DNA of 15,559 bases from Pseudomonadota bacterium. GTDB lineage: Bacteria; Pseudomonadota; Alphaproteobacteria; Rhizobiales; Beijerinckiaceae. The DNA lies in the NCBI GenBank assembly GCA_023426505.1, contig JAFAAP010000055.1, positions 1-15,559 on the forward strand, in the 5' to 3' direction. A program made the position numbers and the translations under genes. The notes beneath the pieces were generated by a model, which was not told the DNA's origin, did no database searches, and saw only the letters and a program-made list of their open reading frames with translations. Shown here one piece after another: positions 7,174-13,873 of the stretch. The first letter of the stretch is position 1. Each line of letters begins with the position of its first letter.

Positions 7174-7194
7174 ATGTGATCCGATCCATCACAT
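7174..7194. promoter_or_regulatory. 21-bp inverted repeat between pdxY and the DedA gene
   Basis: ATGTGAT-N7-ATCACAT is a perfect 7+7 inverted repeat in the 135-base gap between two divergent starts. It has the size and symmetry of a dimeric repressor or activator site. The half-sites resemble CRP half-sites, but the spacing is too wide (9 bases between TGTGA and TCACA instead of 6). Which gene it controls, and the binding protein, are unknown. Confidence 0.45.
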
Positions 7195-7250
7195 GAGGTA
7201 TAGGCAGCCCGTTATCCCGCGCCCAAGGATGAGGAGCAAGCAGAGCGGTC

Positions 7251-7772
7251 ATGGATCTCGATGCCATCAGAAATGCAGTCGTCGGCTTCGTGCAGGCCCA
7301 CCACGCCTACGCGCCGTTCGTCCTTGCGCTCATGACGTTTGGCGAATCGCTGGCATTCGTGTCGCTGCTCCTGCCGACGATGACCCTTCTCATCGGGGTG
7401 GGCTTCGTCATCGCAGCCGCCGACATTCCGTTCTGGCAGGCTTGGCTGGGAGCGGTCGCAGGCGCGTTTCTCGGCAATTGGCTCTCCTACGAGATCGGGC
7501 GCCGCTACAAGAAAACCGCCTATGAGGTCTGGCCCCTGTCGCGCAATCCGCAGCTCACCTTGCGCGGCGAGCAGTTCTTCGAGCGATTTGGCCCCTGGGC
7601 CGTCTTCCTCGGACGCTTCTTCGGCCCGATCCGTGCCGTCATCGCGCTGATTGCCGGAATTTTCCTGATGCCCGTCCCGCTTTTCCAGGCGGCCAACATG
7701 GCCTCCGCTTCCGTATGGGCCTTCGTGATCCTCGCTCCAGGCGCTGGATTGGCGCATTATCTTCTGTGGTAG
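7251..7772 (+). CDS. DedA-family inner-membrane protein
   Basis: The 173-residue product is an integral membrane protein of the DedA/SNARE-associated (VTT domain) family. Family members are linked to lipid scrambling or undecaprenyl-phosphate recycling and to membrane-potential homeostasis. The conserved features are FGESLAFVSLLLP with Glu32 near the start of the first re-entrant segment, GNWLSYEIGRR (75-85) and GRFFGPIRAVIALIAG (121-136) with the family Arg residues. Hydrophobic segments fall at about 22-57, 64-82, 117-140 and 145-172. At 173 residues it is on the short side for the family but not obviously truncated. The ATG at 7251 has a GAGGAGC/AGAGC purine-rich region upstream. It is divergent from pdxY. 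Confidence 0.88.
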   Translation: MDLDAIRNAVVGFVQAHHAYAPFVLALMTFGESLAFVSLLLPTMTLLIGVGFVIAAADIPFWQAWLGAVAGAFLGNWLSYEIGRRYKKTAYEVWPLSRNPQLTLRGEQFFERFGPWAVFLGRFFGPIRAVIALIAGIFLMPVPLFQAANMASASVWAFVILAPGAGLAHYLLW

Positions 7773-7808
7773 ACCCTCATAGGAACCGAGCGGTCCAGCC
7801 CTCATTAA

Positions 7809-7824
7809 CCTTCCATATGGAAGG
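7809..7824 (+). promoter_or_regulatory. 16-bp perfect palindrome overlapping a ribosome-binding site
   Basis: CCTTCCATATGGAAGG is a perfect palindrome. In RNA it can form a 6-bp hairpin with an ATAT loop. Its 3' arm is part of the GGAAGGAG ribosome-binding site (7819-7826) of the small ORF at 7834. This could hide the site until melted or bound, or it could be a DNA operator. The overlap is seen; the function is inferred. Confidence 0.5.
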
Positions 7825-7833
7825 AGTATTCCG

Positions 7834-7986
7834 ATGGGCAAAGGCAAGATGAACGGCGACAATTCGGCCGAGAGCAAGGATCCGAACCGCTTCACCCGCG
7901 GCTCCGGCGGCACGATGAAGAACCGGAACGACCCCGGCAAGCAGGACAACAACAAGGCTCAGAATACCAAGGACAACCGGCAGTAA
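7834..7986 (+). CDS. Small disordered hydrophilic protein (50 aa)
   Basis: An ATG at 7834, preceded 7 bases upstream by a strong GGAAGGAG site, opens a 50-codon frame ending in TAA (7984-7986). The product is almost entirely polar: Lys, Asn, Asp, Gly and Gln dominate, there are no aromatic residues except one Phe, and no Cys. Segments such as MGKGKMNGDNSAESKDPNRF and DPGKQDNNKAQNTKDNRQ suggest an intrinsically disordered protein. I do not recognise a family. It is not a membrane or secreted protein by sequence. Codon use fits the GC-rich genome. It lies 61 bases after the DedA gene on the same strand. Confidence 0.65.
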   Translation: MGKGKMNGDNSAESKDPNRFTRGSGGTMKNRNDPGKQDNNKAQNTKDNRQ

Positions 7987-8170
7987 CGTCTCAACGCCGA
8001 GGCGCAAGCTCCGGATGACAGATCCTCTCCAGACGAGCAGGTGGCAGGGAGCCTAGGCAGTGCTACGTGAGTTCCGAAACCTTCGGAAACTTCGCCATGT
8101 CCGCCGGCGCTCCCGATTCATACGAGAGGCATGAAGACGCCCCCTGGACAGCGACCCGGTCGATGACCAG

Positions 8171-8449
8171 GTGGTTGTCGCCGTTCAGCCGGAATTCTGG
8201 GGGACCTACGACCGATGGATCGTCGGGATCCCATATTCCGGCCTGTGGCTTCTCGAAAGCTGGACATCGGGCGGGTCAGCCCTTGGAAAAGCCGGCTTGA
8301 TCCACATGGCCTATGGCTTGGCCACTCTCCTGCTGGCTTTGGCTGTGTGCGCCGCTCTCTACAAGGCGTTGGCGCGCACCTCGGAGCGTCTTGCAGGGAT
8401 CACCGTGACGGTGAGCGGCATCGCTATGTTCTTGGCCCATATCGCCTGA
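8171..8449 (+). CDS. Small membrane protein, unknown; possibly frameshifted at 5' end
   Basis: An open frame of 92 codons from GTG (8171) encodes a soluble N-terminal part (EFWGTYDRWIVGIPYSGLWLLESW). Two hydrophobic segments follow, at about 46-66 (MAYGLATLLLALAVCAALYKA) and 75-92 (AGITVTVSGIAMFLAHIA), so it would be a small membrane protein. There is no ribosome-binding site before the GTG. The frame remains open back to 8135, and an ATG at 8131 lies one frame away across a run of five C (8140-8144). Removing one C would give a 105-residue product beginning MKTPLDSDPVDDQVVV. It may therefore be a frameshifted gene or a sequencing error. I recognise no family. The upstream stretch 7987-8170 otherwise shows only a 7-bp hairpin at 8072-8088. 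Confidence 0.45.
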   Translation: MVVAVQPEFWGTYDRWIVGIPYSGLWLLESWTSGGSALGKAGLIHMAYGLATLLLALAVCAALYKALARTSERLAGITVTVSGIAMFLAHIA

Positions 8450-8477
8450 CAAGAGGGCGGAGCACAGCCACAGCAAC

Positions 8478-8501
8478 AAAAAGGGGCGGTGGAACCGCCC
8501 C
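8478..8501 (-). terminator. Intrinsic terminator of ilvC
   Basis: On the reverse strand GGGGCGGT and ACCGCCCC (8494-8501 with 8483-8490) form a perfect 8-bp GC-rich stem with a 3-base loop. Five T follow directly (8478-8482). It lies 29 bases after the ilvC stop. This is one of the two clear Rho-independent terminators in the window. Confidence 0.9.
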
Positions 8502-8530
8502 TATCGCTTATTCGCTTCAGAGTGAGAATC

Positions 8531-9550
8531 TTAGTTCCGGCTCTTGTCGACGAGAGCCTTCTCCTTGATCCACGGCATCATATCGCGCAGGCGGGAACCC
8601 ACGTCCTCGATCGGATGCGCGGCATTGCGCGCGCGGGTGGCCTTGAACGAGGTCTGGTTAACCTTGTTCTCGAGCATCCAGTCGCGGGTGAACTTACCGG
8701 ACTGGATGTCGGTCAGCACACGCTTCATCTCGGCCTTGGTCTCCGGCGTGATGATACGCGGACCCGTCACGTACTCGCCGTACTCGGCGGTGTTCGAGAT
8801 CGAGTAGTTCATGTTGGCGATGCCGCCCTCGTAGATGAGGTCGACGATGAGCTTCACCTCGTGGAGGCACTCGAAATAGGCCATCTCGGGAGCGTAGCCT
8901 GCCTCGACCAGGGTCTCGAAGCCCGCCTTGATGAGCTCGACAAGGCCGCCGCAGAGCACGACCTGCTCGCCGAAAAGGTCGGTCTCGCACTCTTCCTTGA
9001 AGGTGGTCTCGATGATGCCGGCCCGGCCGCCGCCGTTGGCGGACGCATAGGAGAGCCCGAGGTCATGAGCATTGCCCGTGGCGTCCTGGTGGATCGCAAT
9101 GAGGGTCGGGACGCCGCCGCCGCGCAGGTACTCGGAGCGCACGGTGTGGCCGGGGCCCTTGGGAGCGACCATGAGCACGTCGAGATCCTTGCGGGGCTCG
9201 ATGAGGTTGAAATGGACATTGAGGCCGTGCGCGAAGAGGAGCGCGGCGCCCTGCTTCATGTTGGGGTGCAGCTCGTCCCGATAGATGTCCGCCTGCAGCT
9301 CGTCGGGGGTCAGCATCATGACCACGTCCGCCCACTTGGCCGCCTCGGCCACTTCCATGACGCGAATGCCTTCCTTCTCGGCCTTTGCGGCCGAAGGAGA
9401 GCCCTTCCGGAGCGCCACGACGATGTCCTTCACGCCCGAATCACGCAGGTTCAGCGTATGGGCGTGGCCCTGGCTGCCATAGCCGACGATGGCGACCTTC
9501 TTGCCCTTGATCAGATTAATGTCGGCATCGCGATCATAGTAAACGCGCAT
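8531..9550 (-). CDS. ilvC: Ketol-acid reductoisomerase (class I)
   Basis: The 339-residue enzyme isomerises and reduces acetolactate or acetohydroxybutyrate with NADPH and Mg2+. This is the second common step of valine/leucine and isoleucine synthesis, in the cytoplasm. The Rossmann motif GYGSQG is at 23-28. The catalytic-type His108 lies in LFAHGLN. The metal ligands are Asp191 and Glu195 (TDLFGEQ), and Glu227 and Glu231 (YFECLHEVK). Length matches the short class I enzymes. The start is the ATG at 9548-9550, because MRVYYDRDADINLIKGK is the usual N-terminus and AGGAAGAGG lies just upstream. A longer reading frame adds 18 atypical residues. It stands alone, separated from ilvB-gst-ilvH by two forward genes, and ends in a clear terminator. 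I see no leader peptide ahead of it. Confidence 0.97.
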   Translation of the reverse strand: MRVYYDRDADINLIKGKKVAIVGYGSQGHAHTLNLRDSGVKDIVVALRKGSPSAAKAEKEGIRVMEVAEAAKWADVVMMLTPDELQADIYRDELHPNMKQGAALLFAHGLNVHFNLIEPRKDLDVLMVAPKGPGHTVRSEYLRGGGVPTLIAIHQDATGNAHDLGLSYASANGGGRAGIIETTFKEECETDLFGEQVVLCGGLVELIKAGFETLVEAGYAPEMAYFECLHEVKLIVDLIYEGGIANMNYSISNTAEYGEYVTGPRIITPETKAEMKRVLTDIQSGKFTRDWMLENKVNQTSFKATRARNAAHPIEDVGSRLRDMMPWIKEKALVDKSRN

Positions 9551-9759
9551 GGCTGCCTCTTCCTTCACCGTTTCTCTTGTGTCGATTTGCCCCGGATTGT
9601 CCAAGGCTTACTGGATGCGGCTTCTTAGCGACCTCTTGTTTCAAAGGGAAGCTAGGAAACTGTTATTTTTGTTCGTGTTTATGTTATTCCGTTTTCAGTT
9701 TGCGTCTTACGATCTCCTGCGTTAGTCAGCCACAACAATATCACCTTCCAGAGGTCAAA

Positions 9760-10167
9760 ATGCCTAAGATCGACGTCTCATTCATTCTGCTCTCCGTCCT
9801 GTGCCTCATCGTCGGCATCGGGATGGGAATCGTCATGGGGGCAGCCCACGACTTCCAGTTCACGCCCGTGCATGCCCATCTCAACCTGCTTGGTTGGGTG
9901 AGCCTCGCGCTGTTCGGGCTGATCTATAAAGCCTACCCGGCCCTGAAGGCCTCCTGGCTTGCCAAGGCTCACCTGATCCTCTCCGGCTCGACGGCGGTGA
10001 TCTTCCCGGTCGGCATCTACCTGTCCATCGCCCACGAGAACCCGGCTCTCGCCATTGCGGCGTCCTTCGTGGCCTTGGGAGGCGTCCTGGTGTTTCTCGC
10101 CAACCTCGTGCGCATCTTCTTCTTTGCCGAAAAAGCGCCCACCGGCGCGGAAGAAGCCCTTGCCTGA
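9760..10167 (+). CDS. Four-helix membrane protein with HAHLN motif
   Basis: The 135-residue product has four predicted membrane segments at about 7-29, 41-59, 70-90 and 97-121. The second is introduced by PVHAHLNLLGWVSLALFGLIYKAYP, with His38 and His40. Histidine motifs of this form occur in heme-copper-oxidase-like and NnrS-like membrane proteins, so metal or heme binding is possible. The protein is far too short to be an oxidase subunit, and I cannot assign a function. The ATG at 9760 has AGAGG 6 bases upstream. An upstream in-frame TTG (9577) would add 61 atypical residues and is rejected. It is followed 36 bases later by the DUF924 gene, probably in the same transcript. The 5' region (9640-9720) is unusually AT-rich for this window. 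Confidence 0.8.
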   Translation: MPKIDVSFILLSVLCLIVGIGMGIVMGAAHDFQFTPVHAHLNLLGWVSLALFGLIYKAYPALKASWLAKAHLILSGSTAVIFPVGIYLSIAHENPALAIAASFVALGGVLVFLANLVRIFFFAEKAPTGAEEALA

Positions 10168-10203
10168 TTGAATTGTCGTCCGCGTTGTGGAGAAATGGGC
10201 GGC

Positions 10204-10752
10204 ATGGATCAGCTCGTTTCTCCCGACGCCGTCATCGCCTTCTGGCGCGAGGCCGGCCCCGAAAAGTGGTTCGCCAAAGACGACGCCTTCGACCAGGCCT
10301 GCCGCGACACCTTCCTGCCGACCTATCGCGCTGCAGCGCGGGGCGATCTGAACGAGTGGGAACTCACGCCGGACGGCGCCCTCGCCCTCGTTCTGCTGCT
10401 CGACCAGTTTCCGCGCAACATGTTCCGCGGAACCCGAGACGTTTACAAGACGGATCCTGTCGCCCTGATGGCGGCCGACCGGGCGATCGAGAAGGGCTTC
10501 GACCATCAGGTCGATCCCTCGTTCCGCCGCTTCTTCTATCTGCCGTTCATGCATTCTGAATCCCTGCGCCATCAGGAGCGTTCGGTGACCCTGAACGAGG
10601 CTCTCGGCGAGGCGGACTCGATCAAGTGGGCCCGCCATCACCACGACATCGTGGCCCGTTTCGGCCGCTTCCCCCATCGAAACTCCATCCTCGGCCGGGA
10701 ATCGACGCCCGAAGAGGATGCGTTCCTGAAGGAAAGCGACTTCAGGGGCTAG
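10204..10752 (+). CDS. DUF924-family protein
   Basis: The 182-residue product matches the DUF924 family, a helical, TPR-like cytoplasmic fold with no firmly established role. The signature blocks are VIAFWREAGPEKWFAKDDAFD near the N-terminus, LLLDQFPRNMFRGT in the middle, RRFFYLPFMHSE, and the C-terminal ARHHHDIVARFGRFPHRN followed by STPEEDAFL. Length is typical. The start at ATG 10204 is chosen because GGAG lies 11-12 bases upstream. An ATG at 10195 and a TTG at 10168 are also in frame, but their spacing is poor or their extensions atypical. Its TAG shares a CTAG palindrome with the stop codon of the convergent ilvH, leaving no space for a terminator between them. Confidence 0.9.
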   Translation: MDQLVSPDAVIAFWREAGPEKWFAKDDAFDQACRDTFLPTYRAAARGDLNEWELTPDGALALVLLLDQFPRNMFRGTRDVYKTDPVALMAADRAIEKGFDHQVDPSFRRFFYLPFMHSESLRHQERSVTLNEALGEADSIKWARHHHDIVARFGRFPHRNSILGRESTPEEDAFLKESDFRG

Positions 10753-11297
10753 AACGTCATCGCGTCAGCACCGCGCGCCATCGCGGCCACACCCGTGCGC
10801 GAAACCTCGACAAGACCCACTGCAGTCATCAGCTTGATGAAGCGCTCGACCTCTTCCGTCGTGCCGGTGAGTTCATAAACGAAAGAGGTGAGCGTCGCAT
10901 CGAGTGTACGCGCGCCGAATGCCGACGCCAGCCGCATGGCCTCGACCCGATGGTCGCCCTTCCCCACCACCTTCACGAGGCAGAGTTCGCGCTCCACCGC
11001 GTCGCCCGTGATCGTGAGGTCGACGACCCGGTGCACCGGGACGAGACGCTCGAGCTGGCTCTTGATCTGCTCGATGATGCTGTCCGTGCCCGTCGTCACG
11101 ATGGTGATGCGCGAGATATGGGCCTCGTGCTCCGTCTCGGTGACGGTGAGGCTCTCGATGTTGTAGCCGCGGCCCGAGAAGAGACCGGCGATCCGCGCCA
11201 GGACGCCCGGTTCGTTGTCGACCACGATGGCGAGCGTGTGCCGGTTGACGGGTTCGATGCGGGTCGCATCAGGATAGTGCGTGCTCATCTGGCTCAT
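10749..11297 (-). CDS. ilvH: Acetolactate synthase small (regulatory) subunit
   Basis: The 182-residue regulatory subunit activates the catalytic subunit and confers valine feedback inhibition. The N-terminal ACT domain spans about residues 18-92, with NRHTLAIVVDNEPGVLARIA and the GRGYNIESLTV strand. The second half (about 95-180) is the ACT-like C-terminal domain typical of IlvH/IlvN, including ELCLVKV and FVYELTGTTEEVERFI. Length is typical. The start is ATG 11295-11297, with a purine-rich GAAGAG just upstream. A second ATG lies three codons later. A longer frame to 11390 overlaps the gst gene and is rejected. It is the last gene of ilvB-gst-ilvH, 29 bases after gst. Confidence 0.94.
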   Translation of the reverse strand: MSQMSTHYPDATRIEPVNRHTLAIVVDNEPGVLARIAGLFSGRGYNIESLTVTETEHEAHISRITIVTTGTDSIIEQIKSQLERLVPVHRVVDLTITGDAVERELCLVKVVGKGDHRVEAMRLASAFGARTLDATLTSFVYELTGTTEEVERFIKLMTAVGLVEVSRTGVAAMARGADAMTF

Positions 11298-11326
11298 GGC
11301 TCTTCGTTTCCAGGTCTCGTCTAATT

Positions 11327-12007
11327 TCAGGCGGCTTTGCGGTAGATCGCGGTCGGCTCTTCGTCGACCTCGTCGGCATCGACGACCCACGTTTCTTCAA
11401 GCGCGGCGGAGCGCCACTCCTGGAAAGCCGGCAAGGCCAGGATCGCATTCACGTAGGCCTGTGTCGTGGCGTCGAGCGCGATCGAATACGTGTCGAGCCG
11501 CGTCACCAGCGGCGCGTACATGGCATCCGCTGCAGAAAATGAGCCGAACAGGAAGGAGCCGTCCTGGCCGAATTCTTGACGGGCCTGCCGCACGATCTCG
11601 CTGAACCGCGCAACGTCGCGTGCCACCGCTTCACCCCGATCGCGTGGAGCATATTTCTTCCCGAGATTCATCGGGCAGGCCGAGCGTAGGGCCTGGAATC
11701 CGGCATGCATCTCGGCAGCGACGGAGCGTGCCATCCCACGGGCCTTGCGGCCCGCCGGCCAGACCGGTGCGCCGAACGCCTCGCCGACATAGTCCATGAT
11801 CGCGATGCTCTCCCAGATGGTGGCATCCCGGTCGATGAGGATCGGCACTTTTCCGGCCGGCGAGTACTCGAGAACACGCGCCTTGGTGTCCGGCTGGTCG
11901 AGGGGAATCACGATCTCCTCGAACGGAATTCCGAACTGCTTCAGCAGCAGCCACGGCCGCAGCGACCAGGACGAGTAAAGCTTGTTAGCGATGACGAGAA
12001 TGGGCAT
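11327..12007 (-). CDS. Glutathione S-transferase-like protein
   Basis: The 226-residue product has an N-terminal thioredoxin-fold domain and a helical C-terminal domain, as in cytosolic glutathione S-transferases. The key stretches are NKLYSSWSLRPWLLLKQFGIPFE (8-30, a Ser-type active-site region), PAGKVPILID (50-59, with the cis-proline Pro55) and ATIWESIAIMDYV (62-74, where Glu66-Ser67 contact the glutathione gamma-glutamyl group). The usual role is glutathione conjugation or reduction; the substrate is unknown. What is odd is its place. It lies between the two subunit genes of acetolactate synthase, 15 bases after ilvB and 29 before ilvH, in the same direction, so it is almost surely cotranscribed. 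The ATG at 12005-12007 has GGAAA upstream. Confidence 0.92.
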   Translation of the reverse strand: MPILVIANKLYSSWSLRPWLLLKQFGIPFEEIVIPLDQPDTKARVLEYSPAGKVPILIDRDATIWESIAIMDYVGEAFGAPVWPAGRKARGMARSVAAEMHAGFQALRSACPMNLGKKYAPRDRGEAVARDVARFSEIVRQARQEFGQDGSFLFGSFSAADAMYAPLVTRLDTYSIALDATTQAYVNAILALPAFQEWRSAALEETWVVDADEVDEEPTAIYRKAA

Positions 12008-12022
12008 GGCAGGATTTCCGTC

Positions 12023-13795
12023 TCAGACCAGCATCTTGCCCTTCTCGTCGATCACGGAGCCGATATCGGTTCCGGTCTCGCCGAGATAGTCGTTGAGAAG
12101 CATTTCGTTATGCGCCTTGCCGGACGGAATCATCGGGAAGCAGTTCTCGGTCTTGTCCACGATGCAGTCGAAGATCACCGGACGGTCGACGTTGATCATC
12201 TCCGTGATTGCCGCGTCGAGATCGGCCGGCTTGTCGCAGCGCATGCCGACACCGCCATAGGCCTCGGCCAGCTTCACGAAGTCCGGCAGGGACTCCGAGT
12301 AGCTCTGAGAGTAGCGTCCGCCGTGCAGCAGTTCCTGCCACTGGCGCACCATGCCCATGTACTCATTGTTCAGGATGAAGATCTTGACCGGCAGGCGATA
12401 CTGCACCGCGGTCGACATCTCCTGCATGTTCATGAGGATCGACGCCTCGCCTGCGATGTCGACCACCAGGGCCTTCGGGTTGGCGAGCTGCGCTCCGATG
12501 GCGGCCGGCAGGCCGTAGCCCATGGTGCCGAGGCCGCCCGAGGTCATCCAGCGGTTCGGGTCCTCGAACTTGAAATATTGCGCCGCCCACATCTGGTGCT
12601 GTCCGACCTCGGTGGTGACATAGGTTTCACGGCCCTTCGTCAGTTCATAGAGACGCTGGATCGCGTATTGCGGCTTGATGGTGTCCGCCGACGGACGGTA
12701 GGCGAGACAGTTGCGGGCGCGCCAGCCCTCGATCTTGCCCATCCACTCCTTGAGAGCGACCTTGTCCTGCTGCGGCGCCGTCTGGCGCCACAGGCGCACC
12801 ATGTCCTCGAGCACATGGGCGCAGTCGCCCACGATCGGGATGTCGACCTTCACGTTCTTATTGATGGAGGACGGGTCGATGTCCACGTGGATTCGTTTGG
12901 AGTACGGCGAGAAGGCATCGAGGCGGCCCGTGATGCGGTCATCGAAACGCGCGCCGATGTTGATCATCACGTCGCATTCATGCATCGCGAGGTTCGCCTC
13001 GTAGGTGCCGTGCATGCCGAGCATTCCGAGGAACTGCGGGTCGGAGGCCGGATAGGCGCCGAGCCCCATCAGGGTCGAGGTGATCGGGAAACCGGTCAGG
13101 CGCACGAGCTCGCGCAGCAAAGCCGCCGCGTGCGGCCCGGAATTGACGACGCCGCCGCCGGTATAGAAGACCGGCCGCTTGGCGTTCGCCATGAGTTCGA
13201 TGGCGGCGCGGATCTTGTCCATGTCGCCCTTGACCGTCGGCCGGTAGGTCTTGTGCTGATTGTTGACCGGACGTGCATAGGATCCAGCCTTGAACTGGAT
13301 GTCCTTCGGCAGATCGATCACAACCGGACCCGGACGGCCGTTGGAGGCCACGTAGAAGGCTTCGTGCAGGATGCGCGGCAGATCCTCGATCGATTTCACG
13401 AGATAGTTGTGTTTCGTGCAGTGCCGCGTGATGCCGACCGTATCGCATTCCTGGAACGCGTCCGAGCCGATGAGATGCGTCGGAACCTGACCCGTGATGC
13501 AGACCACCGGGATCGAGTCCATCATGGCGTCGGCAAGACCCGTCACGGCGTTCGTCGCACCCGGCCCCGAGGTCACCAGCACCACGCCGACCTTGCCGGA
13601 CGAACGGGCATAGCCCTCAGCTGCGTGGACCGCGCCCTGCTCGTGACGGACGAGGATATGCTTCACCTTGTCCTGGTGGAAGAGCGCGTCGTAGATCGGA
13701 AGGACCGCCCCGCCCGGATAGCCGAAGATATGCTCGACTCCCTGGTCCTGCAGGGCACGGATCACCATTTCGGCTCCGGTCATCGTCTCGCTCAT
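12023..13795 (-). CDS. ilvB: Acetolactate synthase large (catalytic) subunit
   Basis: The 590-residue ThDP- and FAD-dependent enzyme condenses pyruvate with pyruvate or 2-oxobutyrate, starting valine/leucine and isoleucine synthesis. The N-terminal ThDP domain has GYPGGAVLPIYDAL (25-38) and the cofactor-activating Glu52 in VRHEQGA. The central FAD domain covers about 190-350, and the C-terminal ThDP-binding domain begins near 375. The metal site reads VVDIAGEASILMNMQEM, so Glu450 stands where many homologues have Asp (GDG/GDA). NNEYMGMVRQWQ (476-487) follows at normal spacing. The ATG at 13793-13795 has GGAG 8 bases upstream. The product may equally be named IlvI. An attenuator with a leader peptide precedes it, and gst and ilvH follow in the same operon. 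Confidence 0.96.
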   Translation of the reverse strand: MSETMTGAEMVIRALQDQGVEHIFGYPGGAVLPIYDALFHQDKVKHILVRHEQGAVHAAEGYARSSGKVGVVLVTSGPGATNAVTGLADAMMDSIPVVCITGQVPTHLIGSDAFQECDTVGITRHCTKHNYLVKSIEDLPRILHEAFYVASNGRPGPVVIDLPKDIQFKAGSYARPVNNQHKTYRPTVKGDMDKIRAAIELMANAKRPVFYTGGGVVNSGPHAAALLRELVRLTGFPITSTLMGLGAYPASDPQFLGMLGMHGTYEANLAMHECDVMINIGARFDDRITGRLDAFSPYSKRIHVDIDPSSINKNVKVDIPIVGDCAHVLEDMVRLWRQTAPQQDKVALKEWMGKIEGWRARNCLAYRPSADTIKPQYAIQRLYELTKGRETYVTTEVGQHQMWAAQYFKFEDPNRWMTSGGLGTMGYGLPAAIGAQLANPKALVVDIAGEASILMNMQEMSTAVQYRLPVKIFILNNEYMGMVRQWQELLHGGRYSQSYSESLPDFVKLAEAYGGVGMRCDKPADLDAAITEMINVDRPVIFDCIVDKTENCFPMIPSGKAHNEMLLNDYLGETGTDIGSVIDEKGKMLV

Positions 13796-13848
13796 GTCAC
13801 TCGCTCCGTCGGGTCTGTCTCAAGGGTGCTGGAGGAATTCTAGGCAAT

Positions 13849-13870
13849 AAAAAAGGCCCCAGAGGGGGCC
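13849..13870 (-). terminator. Attenuator terminator upstream of ilvB
   Basis: On the reverse strand GGCCCC-CTCT-GGGGCC (13855-13870) is a 6-bp all-GC hairpin followed by six T (13849-13854). It lies 53 bases before the ilvB ATG and 25 bases after the leader stop codon. A terminator placed between a promoter-proximal leader ORF and the first structural gene is the defining part of transcription attenuation. Confidence 0.88.
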
Positions 13871-13873
13871 TGT

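Noticed and set aside
7174..7194. CRP/FNR-type site reading of the inverted repeat
   Set aside because: The TGTGA and TCACA half-sites are 9 bases apart instead of 6, so it is kept only as an unspecified operator candidate.
7212..7955. Reverse open frame (247 codons) over the DedA gene and the small ORF
   Set aside because: The DedA protein on the forward strand carries the family motifs. The reverse product is charged and lacks any recognisable domain.
8489..9628. Forward open frame (379 codons) opposite ilvC
   Set aside because: It is a shadow of ilvC and runs through the ilvC start and 5' region.
9778..10677. Reverse open frame (299 codons) over the membrane protein and DUF924 genes
   Set aside because: Both forward genes have recognisable protein features and ribosome-binding sites. 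The reverse frame shows only shadow composition.
11705..13843. Very long forward open frame (712 codons) opposite gst and ilvB
   Set aside because: Same effect: the opposite strand carries intact, well-conserved ilvB and gst. The forward product is a His/Arg/Asp-rich shadow without motifs.
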